Positions 10,701 through 23,923 of a stretch of DNA of 64,000 nt are shown in pieces. Under the pieces are notes generated by a model. It saw nothing but the letters and a program-made list of their open reading frames with translations, had not been told where the DNA came from and searched no databases. This stretch comes from Blastomussa wellsi (lineage: Eukaryota; Cnidaria; Anthozoa; Scleractinia; Plerogyridae): contig OX393570.1 of NCBI GenBank assembly GCA_947652115.1, positions 2,121,294 through 2,185,293 of the forward strand. The letters run 5' to 3'. Numbering within the stretch: position 1 is the first letter of the stretch; the number at the start of each line of letters is the position of its first letter. Position numbers and translations under genes: made by a program.

Positions 10701-13700
10701 CAACCTTAACATGCAATTATTTCAGATCTTTTTTATTTTTATTGTTATTTGGTGAGTACAGCGAGCACTAAATGTTAGCGCTTGATTTTATTGCAGGTGT
10801 GGAACTACTATGTGTTTCCCGAGACTCACGAGTTTCTGAGCTGGGCAGACTCAGTTCCTCCTTACTCCCAGACAGCAGCAGAAGGCATTCCTAACGAGGC
10901 ATATGTCCACACTATACAGAATGAGGTTAGAACTCTATCTATTTTAAAACTCATGTTTTATTGAAGTAGTCTCCTCGTCATGCTGCTCATATTTGTTGAG
11001 CCATCCTCAGAGCCCTTACACTTGCGACATCTCATTGTATTTGTAGTCGCGGAATTTATTTTACTCTACAGGACGACACTAGAGAGCTGCCGTGTTTAGA
11101 TCTTCACGGAATACTTTTGATGGTTGTAGTCAGGCATAGGCGTACGGGCAATTTTCTGCCTGAGGGGGGGGGGGGAGGGGGGCAGTGAACAATTTTCTTA
11201 AAACATTCTCCCAAGTTGCCTTGCCCAAATTTCTCTCGCTGCCCAAATCATCTGAGTGGCCCAAAATGGGGGGGGGGGGGGAGATCAACGGCAACTCATT
11301 CAAATGTTCAGTTTTCTAAAGGACTTGAGAAATTTGGCTCTAAATCTCTTTGGAATATTATTTTTCCTTTTCTGAACAGCGCATTTCTCACCTTGTTGGT
11401 TTGCTAAGCGATGGTGGGAAACCGGTTTTACTGGTTGGTGAAGCCGGTTGTGGCAAGACATCCATCTTGCGTCATCGTCTAAAACAACATGGCGGCGATA
11501 TTGGTGAAGTTTTGAGCTTGACGGTATTCTGTAACAAGTTTACGACTTCCAGAAGCCTGTGGAGAGAAATGTCATCTTGCTTAGAGTGGAAACACGCCAG
11601 AACGTTTGTGCCTAAAGGAAACAAGAGGCTAACTTGTTTAGTGGATGATCTTAATCTCAGCAGAGTAAGTGTTTATCTGTTTTACATGACAGCTGAATAT
11701 GACAGTTTACTTCCATTTTATACATTATAAACATCTTGTATATAAATCTGAACGACATTACAGCAGGGAAATCAGAGCTCAAATTAAAACGAACATCTTT
11801 TCTTTGCTTGCCAAGAGCAAAATCAATTTGGCTTTTAGCCTACAAATATCGCCATTTGATTGGCTGAGGATATGACATCTTCGTTTTGATTGGTTACTGC
11901 TCGACTTAAGTTTTGCCAGGGATGAGCATGGCTTCACTTCCCCTACAACGGCTGGTAGTTAAGCCTACGTTAAATCTTGTTACGCAAATTCTTATGTGAA
12001 CTAAACAGCATTAAATCTCCATAATGTCAAGTTCAAAGCTTATTTTTATCCATTATTGCTCTAGTATGTGTAAGAAGTGCTTACGAATCGAAGTGTTTAC
12101 GAATCTTAAATCTTTACAAAATTCCCGCAAGACGTTCACTGCTTAACCTTTAACTTGTTTTGTGTGGGACTTGGTTTTGGCAGGCGAACACGTTTGGTGC
12201 CCAGACCGCCCAGCAGCTGGTTCGTCAACACATTGATCATGGCGGCGTCATCGAGCCTGAAACTCATCAATGGCGGGAGATACGTGACGTCACTTATCTG
12301 TCATCATACAACCCACAAACTCCGCCTACAACTTCTCGGTTAAACAGGCGACTGTTACGTCATTTTGCTCTTTTCAACGTCACGTTTCCAAGGTAATCGG
12401 TCTTCAGTAAGGAATGCTAAAAAGAGAAATCTAGTTTGATCAGAATATCTTGTCCACTTATTTTGGAGTAGTCTAGCACAGATGGATTGCGTTAATACGA
12501 ACGGCGAAGCGGCGAAAATCGCTAACGTGCTGAAATCACCTATTTGAAAAAGTAGTATTGGAACGAACTTTTAGAAGGTCAAACATTGCAGATGCAAAAC
12601 TAATTTTCAAGTTGAGGAAAGCTCAAAATAACACGAAGATACTGAAAAGGTAATGATAGGCCAAATTTGGAAAAAGATTGACAAAGAATGAAACAGATTA
12701 CATACCCCGATTTTTACGCTAAATTTTCCAAGAAGTGGCATCTGTTTCTTTCTTAACACTTTCAGTGCATACGACGAGAGCCGAAAAAATCGTCTGCTCT
12801 CGCAGGCTGCTTATACTCTTAATTTGCATTTTTATTTGCACGAACAATTCATTGCAATTATCGATTTTCCTTTCTTTTAGCCAAAGCGACCTGCACTATA
12901 TTTACACCCAGCAGCTGGAGAAACACTTTATCATCCACGTGTCTCAGTCCCAGCACACCGCCAGTGATACATCCTCGCAAGAAGCTGCTGAGGGCCACTC
13001 TCAGCACCAGGGGACTGGGGACCAAGATAAAGCCATGCGGGATCTTCTGGCTGCTATTAGTCACGTGACTGTACAGCTTCAGGATCACTTGAGAGGCATG
13101 TTCCTACCAACGTCTCAAAGATGTCATTACATGTTTACGATGACGGATTTGACCATGGTTTTCAGGTAGGGTTACTGCCGAAAATATAAGGAGGGGAAAA
13201 TGGGGAAAGGAAACATTCCCCCCTCCCTATGTTTTTTGCTCGCCGCGCTCCTTCGCGCCGTTCCCCGCAAAACCGAACGCCTGGAACAGGCTATTCTGCC
13301 CTCAAGAAAGAGATTTAAGACCGAACGAAAGCATAAAATGATCACAAAAATTCCGTCAGCTCGCTGAACTCGCCGTTGGGTTTAAAAAGCAGACACACAC
13401 AAAAGGTGGCGACTTTTCGGACGCTTAGTGTGTTACCATTTTGATGCTGTTTCTTTTTGTCGTAGAGTGTAGCAAAAAAACTGAAGTATTTTGTATAAAT
13501 TTATGGATATCAACTGTTGCCTTACCAAACTTAATCTTTAAGGATAATTATTGAGCTTTTATGTCTTTTGTTGTAAAGGAACCTTTGCCTCACGTTGCGA
13601 CCAGGTTGTGCACCGCAGGATCTTTTGTTGCTATGGAAACATGAATGTGACTGGGTTTACGGCCGTCGGTTGATTGACTCCGTTGACAGGGAGAGATTTC

Positions 13701-16700
13701 AACAGGCTTTCCTAACTGCTGCCAAGAAACGCTTCACTGATGATGAACAGGTATTGTAAGGGAGTTGAAATATAACGTCTCGAGTGGGCCCTTTTGCAGA
13801 AAACGGTTACATGGTACGAAAGTCTGCCATGCTGGATGACGAAGTACGCACTGGGGTCTCCCTCGGACTTACAGTATATTGAAAGGCTCGTTGCAGGCTT
13901 AAACGCCGGCTCATTTCAAATTGTAAGAGTAAACTACCAATACGCTAAACTTATACCCTTGTGAAAATTCGTCCTTCATTCCTTTCTTTCTTCGTTCTGT
14001 CTGTTCATTCTTTCGTTCATTCGTTCTCATGTTGGTTCGTCGTGCGTGTTGGCGTCCGCCCGTCCGTCCGTAGTATATACATGCGTGCGTTCGTTTTATT
14101 AATACATAATAATGTTATCTACTACTTTTTTCATTTACAGTTGTCTATAGTAACAGGCCCCACGCCTTTCTTCACTAACCTGGTGGACTCTGAAGACAAT
14201 GCTGGGGAAGGGATTGGCGCCGGTTCATCTGAGGGAGCTGAAGATGATGTGCACTTGTCATTTAGAAACATCACTGACATGAACAAGGTATGTCATGTTT
14301 AGTTAAAATAGTTTTCTCGTACTTTGAACGACAAATGAATAAAAAAATTACTGCGTCGCTTGAGGCATTCGCATAAAAAGTCTGCCAACGAGCCCAAAGT
14401 CCATTAGATCGGAGCTTATCCCGGTTTCACTGGCAATCGCATGGAACGACTAGGAGGAGCATTTAATTCCCCGGTATCCATTTGTACACCTAAGTAGAGA
14501 GAAGGCAAAAATGAGAGCTACGTGTCTTGCCTAAGAACACAACACAGTCCGTCATCCCGTGCTCAACCACTGGATCCGTAGTCCAACCCACTAACCAATA
14601 GACCACCGTGCCTCTCATGTGCGACACACAGAGAGTCATTTATAGGTTGACGTGGTAAATTGAATTGTCTATATTGATTTCCATGTGTGCTAAATATTCA
14701 TTCATTTTAAGTTCTCGCTAATATCCTTTAGGTTCAAGCTGTGCTGGAACACGGGGTTGAAGAATACAACAAGGACTTTCCAAGACTGAAGATCACACTC
14801 TATGAGGTTTAATGCTATAAATTGCTTTCTTCTCTTTGCCGAACAATGATCTTCACGCTTGTGGTACGGAGAAGTACAATAAATTATGTGATGGGCCCTG
14901 TTTCGCTGATTTCATAGTCCATAGGTCATAGTTTCATAGTAGCATAGCAAGGTTATAGTACTAGTAGTAACTGTTTATACGCCTTTTTCTTTGACAGGAT
15001 GTGATGGAAACCATCTGCCGTCTTGTAAGGGTGTTGCAGTGCCCTCATGAATGCGGCCACGCCCTGTTGATTTCGCAGGGATCTCCAGGAATGAGTACAA
15101 ACCTTGCCCAGCTAGCAGCTCACCTATGCGGTTATTCTGTGTTCAGGATCAACTCTTCAGCTGTGTCCGCTTCTGATAGATACACACTAGACAGCTTTAA
15201 GGGAGATTTGGTGTCAGCGTACACCCGAGCAGGCGTTAAGGTGACTATCAATTCTGTTATCTAAAACCCCAAAAATGTTACTCAATTTTGCGCTAGTGTG
15301 CAAAGCAGAAAATTTGTATCAGTTTGCGTTTTCTTATTTGAAACAAATTGAAAATATTCGGGCCGACAGCGGTTGGGCTAATGATATCATACCACCAACC
15401 AAAAAAAGGAGAAAAAACTTTTTAATGATGTTTTTTTAATGTGGCAGGGGGAGCATTTGATGTTGTTGCTACCAGAATCAGACCTAACTGATGAAGACTT
15501 CCTCGTTCATGTAAGCGAGTTCCTTGTGTCCTCCTCAATATCTCACCTTTTCACCGAAGAAGAACAAACCTCAGTAATCAACGCCGTCAGAACAGAAGTC
15601 ACACAGGCTGGGCTCGCGTACACACGAGATGTGGCTTGGGATTTCTTCCTCAAGTAAGTTAAGTTCCAACTGCTCTGCAAGTTTTGTTTTTGTCTTATTG
15701 TCTCTGCTTTATTTTGCGCCTGATGGTCACTTAATCAGGTTCAAAAGCGCGCCTTGACTTGACCTTGCTTCCACACTTTTTCGCACATGTCGCCAGGTTG
15801 TGTGTTTGTGTTTTAATTTTCCGCGAATGTGTTGATTTGCTGTATTAGCGATCAAACATAATGTGCTAAATTAGGTCTTGTTTTTTCTATTGTCCATTCG
15901 AATTTAAGCAACTGCATTCGTTTCGAACGTTTACGTATGACTTTACTTTTTACTTTTCCAGTTTTTTGTCGCTCTGAATACTACCGGGAAAACATTTTTC
16001 ATCCCATAAAACCGCCACAATTATCATCTTAAGGCATACAGTTTATGAACGCATTGTATTGTACAGTACTTTTCATTTTAGTGTAAACCGTTGAACATGT
16101 GGTTTGGTTGATGGTGAGTTTAGTTTTCTTTAAAAAGGATTTTTTAAACTCCAGACGTCACTGTTCACACGAATTCTATTTTCCAGGACCGTGAGAGAAC
16201 ACCTTCGTGTTGTCCTGACCGTGTCATCCCTGGGGCCCAGATTTCAGAAGCGTTGTCGTGATTTTCCCGCCTTAATGAACACTGTGTCCATCGTCCTTTT
16301 ACCCCACTGGTCTAAGGAAGCTTTGGTGGCACATGCCTACCATCTCCTCAAAGGTAACTTTTGAAAGGACTATAAGCTTTGCATCTCAATTTAATTTAAA
16401 GAACCGTTGGGTTGTATGAAGGAGCTGGAATAGTTCTTGACGATTTGAACACGCTTTTGAATACTTCGTATTCCTTCGTAAATAAAAAAAATCAACTTTT
16501 TTTTACGAGGGTTGCACATAATAACCTTGCGATTAATAAACATGTGGTCCTCGGATTCCCGATCGAACTGGAATTTTGAAGTGTTGGTTAATCGAACTCA
16601 GGCCACATTGGCGGGAGGCGTGTGCTCTCACCTCTGCGCCATCCCTGCTGTCCCAATACTAGACAAACTGACTTCTGTTTAGCTCAGATTAAGTTCTTGG

Positions 16701-17893
16701 CGTATATACAGTGTTAGGCCAAGGATCACCAGAGTTCAGAGTGAGAAGAAGCAGTATGTTTCTTTCTTCAAAAGGAAAATAACGTGTTTTGGCCATTAAC
16801 AGATTTGCAGGATCTGGATGACAAATGTTTGTATAGCGCTCCTGTGCGCTTATAAAAGACTTGGCGCAAAATCATTTTTCTTTTTTTGTATATTCTCTGC
16901 AGATGTAGAGATTTTCTCGCCTGTACAGACTGAGAACCTCGCTCACTTGTTAGCGTCCATGCACTTGGCAATAAAACAGCAGGATTCTGGTGAGGAGCAG
17001 TGCGGAACATACGGACACATCACCAACACTGGCTTTGAAGTATTTGTTGAAAGGTAAGTTCGCCTGAAAAAATGCGCTGGTATTGAAGTGCAGTCCCGTT
17101 CTGGCCCTTGTCACGCAACGCTCCGCGCCTGTCACGCAACGCTGCGGAGCGTTGCGTGACATAGAGGAGGGGGAGCAGCACAAACACTATCAATCGGCGT
17201 ATAGAAGAAATGTGATTTAGTCCGTTTTGCAGTCCGTTCGTAGCTGACTTCTAGCTTGATAAGTCTTTTCGCATCAAAGTGCCTTCTCGCATACCATCTT
17301 CCCAAATGGATGGTGTATCTTGACAAATAAGAGCCGAAATATTCTAGTCAGTCTTTATTCCATAATCTGTCTCAGTCTTCCCTAATCCTAACCATTCTCA
17401 TTCCTTTTCGGCTTATTGCTGCCTCTTTGGTGTTTTTCGTAGTTAGCTAATGTGTTTCCTTCGATTTAAGACAACTTTAGACACTTTATAAGGGAAAAGT
17501 ACTTAGGACTGTTTTCATTGTAGCGCTTGATCAAGCAATTCCGAGTATAGTTATCTCATTGTCGTGTTTTGAATTTTTGTTTTTCAGGTTCATATGTTTG
17601 GTAAAGAAGCGTCACCAAGTTCTCCGGAAGGAACACGAGCAGATGGCGGCCGCATTGCAAACTATCGAGCGAGGAACTCTGCTAGCCGAACAGCTGAAGA
17701 CTCAACTAGGACACGAGAAAATGGTGCTTGAACAGAAGAAAGAGGTTTGTAGCGCAGGCGGCGTCTGATTTCAGTTCAGAATTCAAAACGTTTTGTCCAT
17801 ACCGGTCATCATTAACTTCACTATTTTTTATAACATAGCTATATGCTAGCTTGGATAGTTGGGAGAGCACTTAGGTAGCTAGAGATGCTCTCG

Positions 17894-17954
<61 letters not shown>

Positions 17955-20900
17955 GAATTGGATGGACGCGCGCTAGGCATTGTCCATTCCTTTACAGTTT
18001 GAAAAAGTTAAAACATAGTGATTGGACCCGAAGGAAAAAGTTAACTTCGTTCCCGCTAGGCGGAGCCCAAGGGACCAACAATTTAGTGATTTGTTACAAG
18101 GCACAACGAAGACGGTTAACAAAATTGCACCATTACCCTATAACGTCAAAGGTTTTTCAATTTTGCTCGCTCAGAGACTTTGGCGGGAAACAGTTTCATT
18201 TAGATGTCATGTGATTTTCAAGTAGCCAATAAGAACGCGCGCTGTTAGGGAACAATAACAACTCGTTTTGTTTGTTTTTATTTTTCAGGGGAATCTTCAG
18301 TTGCTACTTCAGATTGGACAGGTAACGAACAGTTTTTTTGGCTCTAGCTGGTAATTTTTAACGAACTTCTTGTTTGACTTACAAAAGATTGTTTTTCTTC
18401 AAAGGACAAAGCGATCGCTGAGGAGCAAGTCAGGCACGTTAAACGGCAACAAGAAAGAATCCAAAAACTGCAGAAGGTAAATAACATTTAACGGCTGTTA
18501 AAAAGACATTGAAGAGCAGTAGCTAACGTAATAGACGTTAAATCTTATTTATGGCCCGTGCTTAGCGAACGAAGTGAGCTTAGCTATTCTGGTGTCAAAC
18601 TCATGTGCCCGGGTCGACTTGTGGCATGTCTACTTGCATAATTTTCCAAGCTTCACAAAAGAAACGTATTTTCTTTTCTTTTAATTTTGACTACTTGTAT
18701 CTTGCTCGGCACCTGTGGCAAGGAAAACCGTTGTAAGATGTAAAATGCAGAATGTGAGATGATTGATTGTGTATAGCATTGATTCGTTACTCTTTAAACA
18801 ACCATAAACTAAATGATGTTCTTTGAGCGCTTCACATCGTGATCAAATTCAGCGTAGGGTTTTGACCTCAGAACACTTTGACTGACATTTTCTGAAAATC
18901 TACACGAACAAATAGGCTTGTTCTAACTCGTAATTCTATTTTCCCGCCACTAAATCGTTATTTAATGTAACTAACAGTAATCTGTTTTTCCAGGCTCTCC
19001 CTGAATACCAGATAGCGCACGAGCGTGCAGTGTTCAAGGCGGCAGCCGTTGTGTCGGACACCAAGCGAGTGCTGAAGAACCTTGATGGCCAGGGTCTGGC
19101 GGAGTTACGAGCTCTACAGAAACCAGATAATGAAATTGAAGATTTGTTAGCCGCTATCATCATTATTGGTACGTACGGCGAGTATACACATCGGCTCAAG
19201 CAAATCTGTAGTGTTTTCATTCATTTGAACTGTCTTTGCATATCAGTGGGAACCCAACAATAATGGTTTAGTTTTGTTGCCAAAGATTATAGTACTACTT
19301 TGAAACTTGTAACTTTTGTATGGTTTTATGGATGACCATTATGGAAGTGGATTGAAACTTGAAAAAATTAGCCATTTTTTATGGTGATGTAGCAGCTCTC
19401 GTAACATATAATGCGATTGGTTTGATACCCTAGCCCAAAACAAAAGACTAAACAATTGAAACAATGACTTAGACTTGAAAACAGTAGAAGCTGCTTACAA
19501 TGCCAAACAAAAGCAGTTTTCGACAGCTGCTACATTACTGATTTTTTAAGTTCTCAAGCTGCGTAATGAAAAGTTCACCAAAAAGCATAATGGTTCGCTT
19601 TCCTTGCTAAAATTTCATTCGAATTGGCTTGATTATCTTGCTTGAGCATTTCGGGCATGTTAACAGACACAGCAAAATGTCAATGTCCCGTTCAGTCCTC
19701 TGCGTCCGTTGGGTGACATGGGGCGTCTTCTGTATCTCCCTGTCTCAATCGGGTCGACTGCCTCCGTGCCTCGGCACGTGACATTACTATCTTGTCGTGA
19801 TCGCTCAACAGGCCACTGATGACACTAGACGACATGTTCTTGAGTGGTTCTTACTTCCTTATACAGTGTGGGTTCTATTCCAGGACTTGGTTTTCTACGG
19901 TGTCCCATTTCCTTTAATGTGTTTTAAAATAAATGCAAGAATGTAACTGGACTACCGTAAGAAGAAATATTGGTCTCCTTTCTGTTTTGCAAATTTATGG
20001 TACGAGCCGGAGGATCATAAATTAACTCGTTTCCGAATAATCTGTGCGGAAATCAAGCGCTCTTTCATGCATGCATCTACTTACCATATAATGTAAGATC
20101 TTATGATGCATCTTGAAAAGAGAACAGCTTTTTGAGGCGTGGATTTCATTGTTTTATATAAAATGCATGTCTTATCTTTTCTAGTTAAGTCGCCCACGTC
20201 CGACTTGACATGGAACAAGGGAGCTAAACGTCTGATGGCCAATTTAGACAGGTAAAACTTACGTGCTTTACGTAGAGAATTCAGTATGCGGAGATGACTG
20301 ACTGACAGACTGATCGAACAGCAGACTGACTAAGTAAGTGTCTGACAACAAACGATTTCTCTTTTCGTGCCGCTCATGGCGAGTTTTTGTTTTAAAATGC
20401 ACCCCATTAATTTTGTTAATTCTGCTAACTTCATTCCAGGTTTCGCGAAGAGCTAGGCGTCTTCGACGAAATGGAACTCACCGAGAGCACGTTGGAAGTT
20501 GTCGAGCCGTACCTTAAAAAACCTCACTTCAATGGCGATTATCTTGAGAAGAAAACCAACAACGCTGCAGTGGGTTCCCTGTTATTGTGGGTCAGAGGAG
20601 TTGTCAGGTAAGTAACAGCAGCCACAGCAGTACCATTACAACCGCTGACGGTCAGAACAAATCTTCGCTATTTGGTTGAGACCAAGATTTTTTCACAGAC
20701 GGTGTTAGACAAAAGGTGGCGGTAGAGTTGTATTGGAGAACACCGAAGACAAATTCTTGTAGTGGCAAGATTACAAATTCAGCGTAATAGCCACTAGACC
20801 ACGCTCTTAATTACCACGCCCATTACACGTTTTCCCGTCATTGCTACTAGTTACTGGCTAAATGGAGTTCTAATCTTAAATTTGTTAGGTTTACTGTGTA

Positions 20901-23878
20901 TTTTACAGTAGCTTTGGCTCAAATTTTGTGTGCATTATTCTTTTCCAAGGTACCATCGCATGATGCAATCAAAAGTCAAACCGCTACACTCAAAGGTCTC
21001 TGAAACGTCCTCCGCAGTAGAGTTGGCTGTGGGTAAATTATCCTCCATGGATAGCAAACTGAAGGACCTTGAGGAACGCCTCAAGTCTTTGGCTCAAGCT
21101 TACGAAGAAGCGTCCATTGACAAGTGTCGACAGTACGAACTAACAGAGACTTTAGACTCGCAGCTCTCGCAAGCGGCTTACTTTGAAGAGGTGAGAGTTT
21201 TATAGCGATTGAATGGCCCGCTGATGTTATAGAACCGTTCTAACCGACGGTGCATTTTGAAACATTTTTCGCATTTCTCGTTCGTAATCCGCTTTATTCT
21301 TCCTTGATCGTAACCAACCATGGCTATTTTTGGTATTTCATTACTTCTTTGGTGTTTTTCGCCGTAAAAAATGACAAAATGACCTAGATTATGTCGTGCA
21401 TATCGTGGCATAACTCCATAAAATTCACTTCACTAAGAGTAAGGTAAAGTCTACGTACGTGCGAGCCTAGTGGCCCATGCTGGCGGAACTTATCCCGGTT
21501 TCCGTAGTATGAAGCGACTTGGAGTATTTCTACCCCCTGGATGGGATGCTAGTCCATCGCAGGGTCCCCCCCCCCCCCTATTTATACTCCTGGGTAAAGA
21601 GAAGTACTGTGAGAGTAAGGAGCCTTGCTTAAGAACACATTGCAGTTCCCCGGCCAAGGATCGAACTCGGACCGTTCGAGTCCAGCGCACTACCCATTAG
21701 GCCACCGGCCCTTAAAATGATCCCACATTCTCAAGGTATGTGGGGTCATGTACCGAAATGGAAATATTTTGGGGAAACTAAAACCAATGCTTGTTTTCGC
21801 TGTGTAAGGTTTTGTCAAGTGGTCGTCAGAAGTGGTTACAACTCCTTAAATCCATAAGCACGCGGGAGGAGGCCGTCGCAGGTGGCGTTGCCATGGCAGC
21901 TGCATTCGCCACATACCTAGGCCCCTACTCGTTCACGTTCCGCCGTGAGATGTTAACAGTGCACTGGCCCCAGTGTTTGGACGAGCGCGGTGTTATGCTG
22001 GTTGTGGACAGCTCTGCTCCGTACGCGGGAGCAGAGGTGTTCTCGATGGAGAAGCTTCGCGGAGGGCGGACCATCAGTGATAAAACGTCTGAAAACGAAC
22101 AAGAAGAACCTGCAGGAGAGTTAGATGAAAATGGAAACGAAGACGGAAGTAAAGAACAGGATGAGCAGAATGGTAATGTTTGACTTTCGACGTTTGTATC
22201 GTTTTGTATGTTTTAAGCTTTTATGAAGTGCAAGACGCCAAAATGGAATCCCAAAATAAATAACAACGGTATTCTGTTTTCTTGCCATAGCTGCGAAGAC
22301 AGATGAAAATCAACCAGAAGGGGAACAAGGAAGGCCGCAGAGCGCCGAGATAGAAAAACAAGATGTAGAGGACAGCGAGAAAAAAGTTCAACCGTCAGCA
22401 GAAGAGCAGGAAGCCGGATCCGAGGATTACATGTTCTCTATTGGCAAAGACCAGTTGCTACGTCGAGCAAAACTGACCGAGTACGATTCGTTTGCTTTGG
22501 CTGTACTCAAGCTCTTGCTGAGCGAATATCACGTGCGGAGGCTTCTTACAAAGGGAGTGGGTCCTAGAAAGATAGAGAACGCAATACTGGCCAAGTCGTC
22601 ATGGCAACGTGTGCCTCTGCTGGTGGACCCATATAATAAGGGACTTGAGCTAATAAGGACCATCGAGGATGGAGAGAACCTACTGGAGATTGATCTAGCA
22701 GAAAGGTGGGATAATGGAATGGACCTTAAAAACGCACAGTGTGATGGAAATATGGGAAAATGTTTACTCATCTGTCGTTGTTTTTGTTGTCATTAGTGAT
22801 CCATCTTCCATTTTGAAGATTGAAAAGGCAATTACCAGTGGGACAGCGTTGGTGTTGTACAATATCCATCGTGATGTTGACTCGCTCTTCATGCCTCTCA
22901 TTTATCACATCACTACATCCCCCAGTGAAGACATTGAACAAGGTGCGATGAAGACCGGTGTTTCATCAACCTCGTTCCCAGGGTCCTCTTCCCGTCCCTC
23001 TCTCGCGCTCCAGGGGACGGAAAGAAGGGGACCCTGGGCCCTAAACTGCATTTTGATTTTTTTTATTTTGTTTTTATTGTTTGTTTCGTTCGTATAGATT
23101 TTTATATTGAGTCATCACTAGTAAGTGGCAGTAGAGGATTTGGTGCTGAATGAAAATTTTGATTGTCGTATAATTAAAATTGTTTTTTGTCTGTAATGGC
23201 GACTTCTCTGCAGTCTCATCTGCTAGCCCGCCATATGTTTCGCTGCGTCCAGTTGTTAACAAAGTTTCAATTTTGTAATGGACGAGATCGCTCCGCCTGG
23301 CTGACTTGCTTTTAAAATAGATAAATGCACCACAGACTGTATTGCAAAATCGATCGTTTCATCTAGCTATTGGACAATGTTTAGCATTTGATTGCAAAGA
23401 ATTTCTTACATATGCTCGTGATGTATAAATTTTACAGGCGCATAGCATATTTTTAAATTAAAGTTCTGAGCAAATTTCCTTTATTTTTTGATATCCAGAC
23501 TCTCAACTGGTGAAGTTCGGTTCTCGTCGTGTCATGTGCCACCCAGAGTTCCGCTTATACCTAGTATCCAGATCCTCGCGTCCAGCCTTCAGCACTGAGG
23601 TGTCTTCAATCACGACCCTAGTGAACCTCCGACTGGACGAAGAAGCCTTGGCCGAGGAGATCCAGATCGAGGCTTTTCACCGCGTACAGCCTGGGTTGTA
23701 TGTGGAAAGCCGCAAAAGCTTGATGGTGATGATGGAGCTACTGAGGCTACTGGAGAATATTGACGTCAAACTGATGGGGTTGGTAACTGCTCGGCAGGGT
23801 ACAGACATCTGGGAGGAAACTGAGGCTATTGCTGAACTTGTCAAGTGCAGGTCGGAGGTGAGTGTACCATAATGTTAG

Positions 23879-23923
<45 letters not shown>

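Larger units (their letters stand above)
2375..10796. other. Dynein introns, left third: other long gaps
   Basis: Gaps above 300 bp without an exon. 2627-3232 holds a small perfect hairpin (GCGCCGCAT about 2903-2911, complement about 2922-2930). 3515-4110 holds the GCACA repeat. In 6306-7005 nothing was recognised. 7947-8734 holds the palindromic minisatellite. 9220-9969 has a tRNA-B-box-like string (GGTTCGACCCC about 9668-9678) without a convincing A box. 10141-10796 holds the family A SINE. Confidence 0.5.
7006..10925 (+). other. Dynein AAA2 module
   Basis: Exons 8-15. Walker A GPSGCGKTE is intact (about 7244-7270). The Walker B region reads LHLDGTID (about 7770-7904). At the usual SRCGM arginine motif the sequence reads LSCVGM (about 8943-8963), so the Arg normally found there is missing. 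The 49-nt (7898-7946) and 65-nt (8735-8799) exons are unusually short, and the intron between them carries a palindromic minisatellite. Confidence 0.65.
10926..20949. other. Dynein introns, middle third: other long gaps
   Basis: Nothing was recognised in 11665-12183, 12393-12880, 13166-13578, 13751-14140, 15654-16186, 18477-18993 or 20608-20754. The rest of 19169-20184 outside MITE M is also blank to me. Acceptors in these introns have ordinary pyrimidine tracts. Confidence 0.4.
16903..21190 (+). other. Dynein stalk coiled coil and microtubule-binding domain
   Basis: Exons 25-32. A long charged helix (CC1) starts around 17600 and continues through a 33-nt exon (18289-18321) and a 72-nt exon. 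The small globular microtubule-binding part follows (about 18994-20607), and CC2 (about 20950-21190) returns to the ring. Length and order agree with ordinary dyneins, so microtubule contact has not been lost by deletion. Confidence 0.65.
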
